DNA of 64,000 nt from Actinoallomurus sp963850195 (lineage in GTDB: Bacteria > Actinomycetota > Actinomycetes > Streptosporangiales > Streptosporangiaceae): positions 310,001 through 374,000 of the forward strand of contig CAWKKD010000001.1 in the NCBI GenBank assembly GCA_963850195.1, read 5' to 3'. The translations under genes and the position numbers were made by a program. Shown here piece after piece: positions 58,412-64,000 of this stretch; the stretch's first letter is position 1, and every line of letters begins with the position of its first letter. The notes beneath the pieces were generated by a model. That model made no database searches, was not told the origin of the DNA, and saw only the letters and a program-made list of their open reading frames with translations.

Positions 58412-59002
58412 TCACCGTCGGTCGGACGGCGTCGTTGGACCGACGGCGGCGAGCAGCGCCATCCCGGTGGCGATGCCGAGCATCGTCAGCACGCCGCGAG
58501 GCCAGAAGATGTGGCTGTCGAGGAACGAGACGCTAGAGACGAGCAGGACCGCCCCACCCGGCAACGCCGCCACAGGTCCGGCGCGCATCGCGATCGCCAC
58601 GACGATCACGACACTCGCGACGAGGAACGACCAGGCACCCCAGTCACCGAGCCGGTCCCCGATCTGAAAAACGGCCGCATCAACGCCAGTCCGCCGCCCC
58701 TGCTGTGCGTGAACCGCCGCACCCGCCGCGATCCCGTCCACCGCGTCAAGGCCGTCGTAATAAACCGCGAACCCGAACGCCGCGAGCCGCCCCGCGCGGC
58801 GCAGCAGCACCGGGGCGCCCTCCAGCAGGAACCACAGGGCCGCCCCCAGCAGCGGAAACACCGGCAACAGCAGTACGTGAAGCGTGCTCCACCACTGCGC
58901 CGTGTCCGCGGTGAGATGCGCCGGATGAAGAAGCCCCATCCCGGCCAGGCCCACACCCGGAAGCGCGATCAGAACGATACGAAGAACCCGTGCCCGGTTC
59001 AT
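58412..59002 (-). CDS. Small polytopic membrane protein, function unknown
   Basis: This 196-residue protein has about six predicted helices: VLRIVLIALPGVGLAGMGLL, WSTLHVLLLPVFPLLGAALW, AWSFLVASVVIVVAIAMRAG and VLTMLGIATGMALLAAVG. His residues occur near helix ends (LLHPAHLTADTAQWW). I do not recognise a named family. The start ATG 59002 lies about 100 bp downstream of the degraded ATPase gene. Confidence 0.7.
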   Translation of the reverse strand: MNRARVLRIVLIALPGVGLAGMGLLHPAHLTADTAQWWSTLHVLLLPVFPLLGAALWFLLEGAPVLLRRAGRLAAFGFAVYYDGLDAVDGIAAGAAVHAQQGRRTGVDAAVFQIGDRLGDWGAWSFLVASVVIVVAIAMRAGPVAALPGGAVLLVSSVSFLDSHIFWPRGVLTMLGIATGMALLAAVGPTTPSDRR

Positions 59003-59099
59003 GCCGAAACGCTAACCGACCAGCCACAACGTCCGCCCTGCGCAAGTCCTTACGATCAGATGACGTCACCCGATCCTCGGTGTCCGGCTGTTCGAGCTG

Positions 59100-59444
59100 C
59101 CGACCCTCGTGCGACGTCGCCGACGACTGTGCGATCAACGTGTCGATCTGGTCAACGGCCATCACGGTGGGGCCCGTCAGCGCGAGCAGCTTGGACAGCT
59201 CGCGGACGATCTCCTGCGCGGTGCGCGGCTTGCGCCGCATGCGCCACCGGGCGCGCTCGCCCTGCTCTGCCTCCTCCGAACTGAAGTAGTTCTCCGCCAG
59301 GTCGCGATGGGCGACGTCATCCGAGACGAAAAGCACGAGCGCCCGGACCGTGTCGTCGCACTCGCGCGCCACCAGCCGGTCGCGGTCGCTCAGGCCGCGG
59401 ACGAAGGCGTCCAGCGCCGCCGGGGTCAATTCGGTCTCCCCCAT
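59100..59444 (-). pseudogene. Fragment of a large P-loop ATPase gene next to the Wadjet locus
   Basis: The frame from ATG 59444 reads ELTPAALDAFVRGLSDRDRL, DTVRALVLFVSDDVAHRDLA, RKPRTAQEIVRELSKLLAL, and TGPTVMAVDQIDTLIAQS. The last is a Walker-B-like strand (AVDQID), as in ~900-residue DUF-type ATPases. The Walker A part and C-terminal half are missing: similarity stops after about residue 115, and the remaining frame (to 58746) runs over another gene. It has no clear ribosome site and lies directly 3' of jetD, so it is a decayed defence- or mobile-type gene. Confidence 0.55.
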
Positions 59445-59504
59445 GACCGCCCGCCGTGCCGACCGGGGCAGGCCGACCACCGACGTGAGCCGCCTCGTAC
59501 GCGC

Positions 59505-60809
59505 TCACTTTCGTTTGCTGTCAGGCGGCCCCGTACCGGTGGACGTCGAAGTGCAATCGGGTGATTCACCCGTGGCGCGAGTCATCCCGGCCTGGAGGTC
59601 GGTTATGAGATTCGGCAGGACTTGTTCCTCTTCGACGCGTACACCGCGTTCGGTCATCGTCGCGGCCAGAGAGGGGTCCCACGGAGTAGGGGCGGGACGT
59701 CCTGCGAGGGGTGTGTCCGAGGCCACTTCGCGGTAGGCGGCGGCGTCGTAGCGCCACGGGCGCCAGCTGATGCGGTTGCGGACGGCGGCGGCGATCGCGA
59801 CTCCGCCCCAGTCGAAGTCGCCGTGGTAGGCGAAGTCGGCGGAGCCCTCGGCAAGGAGTTCCAGCAGGCGCCAGACTGCGGCCGACGGACGCCCGTTGCA
59901 GCAGACAAGGGGCGGGCAGGACGCGCCGAGTGCGTCGGCCGCCGCTGTGAGCACCACGGGGTTCTCGCAGATGCGTACCAGGCCGGCGCGCATTGGGGTG
60001 GGGTGACCGCGAAGCTGCCGCAGGGTGAGTGACACCGGCTCGCCGCGCATGGCCGTGAGCATCCGGCCGGTCGCGGTGCCGGTGTCGCCGGGCAGGCCCA
60101 GGCAGAGCACGGTCGAGGACAGCTCGTCCAGATGCACGCCGACCGCGGCCCAGGCGCTGCGGCGGGACTCGGCGCCGCCGTCCGCGTGGAAAGGCAGGCC
60201 GGCGATGGCGCGGGCGCAGGAGACGGCCAGCGTGGCGAGTGGCTGCCCGTCGTCCAAGGCGTGTGCGTTGCCGCAGGTCTCGGCGGCGAACCGGCCGAGG
60301 GGGACGTCGGCTGCGGGCAGGCCCCGTACGACGGCGGCGAGGCGTCGCAGGATCTCGGTGGCCTCGCCGGGGCCGGTCGTCAGGCGGCGGATGAGGCCGG
60401 AGGAATACAGCCGGTCGCGCCATTCCGCGAGTTCGGGGCGGGAGGCGAGCGCCTCATCCAGCGAGACGAAGGCCGATGCCCAGGCGGCGGCCAGATCGGC
60501 CTGTTCCCGGGCCAGGTCGCGGACCGGGCCGTCCAATGCCTCCACGGCGGCGGCCAGCCCGCCGGGTGAGGCGCCACTGGCCCGCAGGACACGGTCGACC
60601 TCGGCGAGGGACACCGACAGCGATGCACCGGTGCCGGCACGGCGGCCCAGGAGCAGTTCGACCGCGCGCCGCTGGGACGGGGTGGCCCCGGCCAGAGTGA
60701 CGGTTCCGGTGAGAGCACCACCGCGCTCCAGCCGGTGTTTGACCCGCTTGACCAGCCAGGTCGTGTCGGGGCCGCCCAGCAGCCGTCGTAGGCGGTCGGC
60801 GTCCGTCAT
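59505..60809 (-). CDS. jetD: Wadjet type II JetD-like protein (DUF3323-DUF2399, TIGR02679)
   Basis: This 434-residue protein starts at ATG 60809, overlapping jetC by 4 nt (ATGA). The N-terminal DUF3323-like region includes DADRLRRLLGGPDTTWLVKR and ATPSQRRAVELLLGRRAGTG. The C-terminal DUF2399 Toprim-like region includes CCNGRPSAAVWRLLELLAEG and the acidic YHGDFDWGGVAIAAA. In type II Wadjet (DUF2397, DUF2398, SMC-like, DUF2399) JetD is the Toprim-type nuclease that cleaves circular plasmids held by the JetABC motor. The residues after GESPDC look low-complexity. The system assignment comes from family knowledge and from the adjacent SMC-like gene. Confidence 0.87.
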   Translation of the reverse strand: MTDADRLRRLLGGPDTTWLVKRVKHRLERGGALTGTVTLAGATPSQRRAVELLLGRRAGTGASLSVSLAEVDRVLRASGASPGGLAAAVEALDGPVRDLAREQADLAAAWASAFVSLDEALASRPELAEWRDRLYSSGLIRRLTTGPGEATEILRRLAAVVRGLPAADVPLGRFAAETCGNAHALDDGQPLATLAVSCARAIAGLPFHADGGAESRRSAWAAVGVHLDELSSTVLCLGLPGDTGTATGRMLTAMRGEPVSLTLRQLRGHPTPMRAGLVRICENPVVLTAAADALGASCPPLVCCNGRPSAAVWRLLELLAEGSADFAYHGDFDWGGVAIAAAVRNRISWRPWRYDAAAYREVASDTPLAGRPAPTPWDPSLAATMTERGVRVEEEQVLPNLITDLQAGMTRATGESPDCTSTSTGTGPPDSKRK

Positions 60810-63800
60810 CCGAACAGGTCCGCCTGTTCGGCCGGGGGCTCAAGGTCCGGCAGGTCGGCGCGGATGCGCTCCCGACCGTCCCAGCGCCATGGCGTCACCA
60901 GGACGGCGTCGATGCCGTCGCGCCGGGACAACTGGCAGATCGACAGGCCGGGCACCTGCGGGTAGCAGCCCCATTCACGTTCACTGGTCATCACAACGTC
61001 CATGTCGAAGGTGGCGAGCAGTCCGAGGCACTTTGCGCGCGAGTCGTCGTCCACCCCGGCGAACGCCTCGTCCAGTGCGACGAGCCGTGGCGCGTGCGGG
61101 TTACCGGCCGATTTGTAGTGCGCGGACGCGGCGGCGAACAGAGGTACGGACGCGGCGAGCACCCGTTCGCCTCCCGACGCCGGCCCGGTCGCGGGACGCC
61201 ACTGCCCGTCCTGGAGCCGCTGGATCGTGAACGCGTGCCAGGTCCGGTAGTCAAGTGCCCGGGTGAGCTGCTCGGTCCAGCCGGACGACGGGTTGTCGGC
61301 GTGCTCGCGGGCGATCTGTTCCTGCAGGAACCGGCCGACGGCGGCGCGGTCGTCAACCGACCAGGCGTCGATGGTCTGCCGCAGCTTCTCCCGGACGCGC
61401 TCCAGCCCGTCCGGGGCGTCCTTCGCGGGCTTCCAGACCAGCCGCAGCCGCATCCCGGTGGACGTCGGGCGGGACGTCAGCTCGGCGTTCATCTCCATCA
61501 CCTCGTCCTCGGCGGCGGCGATGAGCTCCTGGAGGGTGCCGGCAACCTCGTTCAGCAGGTGGTTCTCGAGGATCTCCCGCTCGCGGGCGGACAGCAGCCG
61601 CGCCCGGTGCTCCGTCTCGGTCTCCAGCGCGTGCGCCAGGCCGGGGACGTCTCGGCTGCGGCCCTGGAACAGGACGTCCACGACGATGATCCCTTCGCGC
61701 AGGGTCAGGCCGACTGAGTGGCCATGCCGGGACATCGCGTCCGACAGCAGCTTGTGCTCCTCCGACACCTTCTTCTGCACGCGGTCCCATGGACCGTCGC
61801 CGTCGTCGACCGCGTCCAGTTCGGCGTTGACGGCGCGGGCCAGCAGCACGGCGGGATTGGCCGCCCACTCCTGCGTCGGGTCGGGGACGTCCATGCCGGG
61901 CAGCGCGACGCTCAGCAGGCCGGTCGCGGCGAATGCACGGAACACGGCGACGGCGTCGTCGCGGGCACCCGCCGCCTCGGCGATCTCGTCACGGAGCCGG
62001 TCGCGCGTCCCCTCTGCCTTGCCGCGTTCCTCCAGCGCCGACCGCTCCCGCCCACGCGCCGCCGACTCGGCCTGCTCCCTGGCGCCGAGCCCCAGCTTCA
62101 CCTGTTCGAGCTGCCGGAACAGCTCGTCGACGGCGGCGCCCGCCGTCTCGACCAGAGCCCGGTGTCGTTCAGCGGCCGTGTCCGCCTGCCCGCGCGCCTC
62201 CGCGGCCCGTTCCACCGCCTCCGCCAGCCGTTCCAGAACATGCTCGAGTTCCTCGGCGGCCTCGCGCGCCGCCTCCTGTGCCGACAGCAGCGCCCGCGCG
62301 GCCGGCCACAGCTCGGCGAGCGCCAGCCGATAGCCGGTGACCGCCTCGCGTACCCCGGCGAGCTCGGTCTCGCCGGTCGGCAGGCCGACGTCCGAGGCGA
62401 ACTCGGCGGCCCGTTCGGACGCCGTCGTGACCTCGTCGCGTCGTCGTGTCGTGACCTCATCCGCGCTGGTGTGCTCGATGTCCAGCTCACGCCGCCTGCG
62501 GTGCTCCCCGGCGAGTCGAACGTGTGCCTCGCGCAGATCCGTATCGCGCGGGATCCTTCGGTGCTCGGTGGCCACGGTGTCCTGCCGGGCCGACAGCTCG
62601 TCCAGTTCCGAGTCGAGCGCCGCGATCCGGGACCGGGTCTCGGCGAGGTCGTCGTGGAGCTGAGCGACGCGAGCGCGGCGGGAGGCCTCGCGGGCGCCCT
62701 CGCCGATGAAGCCGGCGCTGTCCTTGTGCCAGGAACCGCCGAGAACGCCGTTCGCCCACCGGCCGTCCACCGCGACCCAGGTCCGTGCGCCTGGACCGAG
62801 GCCCAGCCCGGCGAGTACGGCCCGCACGGCGTCGTCGCCGAGTGCTGCGGCCCCCGGGTCGGCGCGGTCGATGGCAGGACGCAGCACCAGCGCACACGAC
62901 GGTCCCGGGACGGTCTCACCGGTCAGCACGAACGTGTCGTCCTCCCCGATGAGGGTGCCGTCCGGCATCACCCACGCGTCCATGATGCCGGCCGCCTCCA
63001 GCGCGGCCTCCAGCCCGGCCCGGTGGTCGCCAGGCACGGTGTCGGCGAAGTCGACGACCTTCCACAGTGGCGCGCCCGGCCGGCCCGCGCGCGAGCCGGT
63101 GCGCGTGTACGGAATCGGTGGTATGTCGTGCCCGCCGGACTCCAACCGCTCGATCTCGTCGAGGAGAGACTTCTCCGCTTCGCGCTCGGACCGCAGTCGG
63201 GACTGAGCGTCGGCTGCCCGCCCGCCGAGCGACGCGGTCGCCTCGCGGGCGTCGTCGTCCACGGCGACCGCGGCAGGGTTCCGGCCGTCGGCGGTCTGTG
63301 CCCATTCCTCCAGCGTCGCCAGGACGGCGTCGGGATCGCCGATCCGGATCTCGGTGAGCCCGGCGAGGTAGACGACGTAGGCGTCCAGCAGTTCTGCCGC
63401 ACCCGTCCGTGTAAGAGCCTCGGCCGCGTCAATACGCTCGGACGCGGCCTGCAATTCGCCGAGCAGCCGTTCCGCCTCCGCAGCGGCGGTCTCCAGCCGG
63501 GTCCGTGCGGCGGCGACGGCCGACATCAGCCGGTCGAGTTCGGCGAGGGCACGAGACCGGTCTTCGGCCAGAGCACCGATGACGCGGTGCGCCGAGGTGA
63601 GATCGGCCTGCCAGCCTTCCATCGCCTCGGTGTGGGCCGGACCGCATCCGGCGACCCCGGCCAGCGCCACCGAACGATCCCGGACGGCACCGAAGGCCGA
63701 CTCGGCCTCACCCGCACGAGAGCGCGTCGTCTCGGCCCGGGACTGCTTGCGCGCGCCCTCGCCGGTCAGCTCGTCGCGGTCACGCTCACGCGCCTTGGCG

Positions 63801-64000
63801 TACGCGTCGCGCCGCCGCGCCTCCTCGCCCATCTGCTCGATGCGCTCGGCGTCCCGCATCTCCGGGCTCGCTTCGAGGGCCTGCCGCCGCGCCTCCAGCC
63901 GGGTCTTCTCCGACGCCAGTTCCTTCAGCAGCCGTGCGGCCTCCGCCAGCTCGGTCTCCGCCGCCGCGAACCGCGTCTCCGCCTCGGTGAGGTCACGGTT
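60806..64000 (-). CDS. jetC: Wadjet type II JetC-like SMC ATPase (TIGR02680), N-terminus off the window
   Basis: 1064 C-terminal residues are seen; the frame is open to the right edge, and the N-terminal Walker A part is outside. Long coiled-coil stretches (Glu/Arg/Ala-rich, such as ELDELSARQDTVATEHRRIP) flank a hinge-like middle (VVDFADTVPGDHRAGLEAAL, TWVAVDGRWANGVLGGSWH). The head motifs are the ABC signature TGPASGGERVLAASVPLF and Walker B PRLVALDEAFAGVDDDSRAK, followed by the D-loop and VVMTSEREWGCYPQVPGLSI. It is a MukB/SMC-like motor that extrudes DNA loops in anti-plasmid defence. Upstream genes (JetA/JetB, DUF2397/2398) should follow beyond position 64000. Confidence 0.9.
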   Translation of the reverse strand, partial: NRDLTEAETRFAAAETELAEAARLLKELASEKTRLEARRQALEASPEMRDAERIEQMGEEARRRDAYAKARERDRDELTGEGARKQSRAETTRSRAGEAESAFGAVRDRSVALAGVAGCGPAHTEAMEGWQADLTSAHRVIGALAEDRSRALAELDRLMSAVAAARTRLETAAAEAERLLGELQAASERIDAAEALTRTGAAELLDAYVVYLAGLTEIRIGDPDAVLATLEEWAQTADGRNPAAVAVDDDAREATASLGGRAADAQSRLRSEREAEKSLLDEIERLESGGHDIPPIPYTRTGSRAGRPGAPLWKVVDFADTVPGDHRAGLEAALEAAGIMDAWVMPDGTLIGEDDTFVLTGETVPGPSCALVLRPAIDRADPGAAALGDDAVRAVLAGLGLGPGARTWVAVDGRWANGVLGGSWHKDSAGFIGEGAREASRRARVAQLHDDLAETRSRIAALDSELDELSARQDTVATEHRRIPRDTDLREAHVRLAGEHRRRRELDIEHTSADEVTTRRRDEVTTASERAAEFASDVGLPTGETELAGVREAVTGYRLALAELWPAARALLSAQEAAREAAEELEHVLERLAEAVERAAEARGQADTAAERHRALVETAGAAVDELFRQLEQVKLGLGAREQAESAARGRERSALEERGKAEGTRDRLRDEIAEAAGARDDAVAVFRAFAATGLLSVALPGMDVPDPTQEWAANPAVLLARAVNAELDAVDDGDGPWDRVQKKVSEEHKLLSDAMSRHGHSVGLTLREGIIVVDVLFQGRSRDVPGLAHALETETEHRARLLSAREREILENHLLNEVAGTLQELIAAAEDEVMEMNAELTSRPTSTGMRLRLVWKPAKDAPDGLERVREKLRQTIDAWSVDDRAAVGRFLQEQIAREHADNPSSGWTEQLTRALDYRTWHAFTIQRLQDGQWRPATGPASGGERVLAASVPLFAAASAHYKSAGNPHAPRLVALDEAFAGVDDDSRAKCLGLLATFDMDVVMTSEREWGCYPQVPGLSICQLSRRDGIDAVLVTPWRWDGRERIRADLPDLEPPAEQADLFG

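Noticed and set aside
1..64000. tRNA or rRNA genes and insertion sequences
   Set aside because: I looked for CCA-type cloverleaf ends, 16S/23S landmarks and transposase motifs and saw none; a tRNAscan run would be decisive.

Overview
The window is very GC-rich DNA, with heavy third-position G/C, many GTG starts and 1-17 nt gene overlaps. It comes from an actinobacterium. WXG100/type VII secretion genes, a complete hopanoid operon, a cobalamin riboswitch on metE and a PKS-NRPS cluster suggest a filamentous actinomycete such as Thermomonosporaceae/Streptosporangiales or a relative; this placement is inference. No rRNA, tRNA, CRISPR array or insertion sequence was seen.

Layout. (1) 1-10444: a type VII (ESX/Ess-like) secretion neighbourhood. 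It has an FHA-fused FtsK/SpoIIIE ATPase (cut by the left edge), WXG100-type proteins on both strands, an FHA-HTH protein, a membrane-anchored protein with four PASTA-like repeats, two related uncharacterised (EspG-like?) proteins, and a lysozyme-like/D,D-carboxypeptidase fusion without a Sec signal. (2) 10515-20573: household and membrane genes. These are a DinB-like protein, a PH-like membrane protein, a sensor kinase whose phospho-acceptor His is Asn, an ArsP-like permease, metE under a cobalamin riboswitch, a GT87-like protein and an acyltransferase-3. (3) 20581-33032: a tightly packed ten-gene minus-strand operon for hopanoids, in order hpnC-hpnD-hpnE-prenyl synthase-shc-(hpnG::ispH fusion)-hpnH, then an FGGY kinase and two FAD oxidoreductases resembling glycerol-3-phosphate enzymes. 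A NodB deacetylase and an MGDG-synthase-like glycosyltransferase sit beside its 5' end. (4) 34976-40849: a DMT-like transporter, an SDR with an unusual insertion, two small exported proteins, and a GntR/NTF2 pair divergent from a CynX-like MFS gene with a palindrome between them.

(5) 40853-54260: a compact minus-strand biosynthetic cluster. In transcription order it encodes an MFS exporter, a free-standing TubC-docking condensation domain, a 22-residue peptide followed by a 12-bp hairpin, a cupin-4/JmjC-like oxygenase, a KS-AT-ACP polyketide synthase, and a 1956-residue aminotransferase-luciferase-like monooxygenase-C-A-T protein. No thioesterase is present. The tiny peptide gene between NRPS and oxygenase genes is the best candidate for an undescribed system: a RiPP-like substrate or scaffold combined with a PKS-NRPS line.

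(6) 54385-58340: an SDR with a divergent AraC regulator, an ECF-sigma remnant, an MFS transporter and a GNAT. (7) 58412-64000: a membrane protein, the remnant of a P-loop ATPase gene, and the 3' half (jetD and most of jetC) of a type II Wadjet-like (DUF2397/2398/SMC/DUF2399) anti-plasmid system that continues past the right edge.
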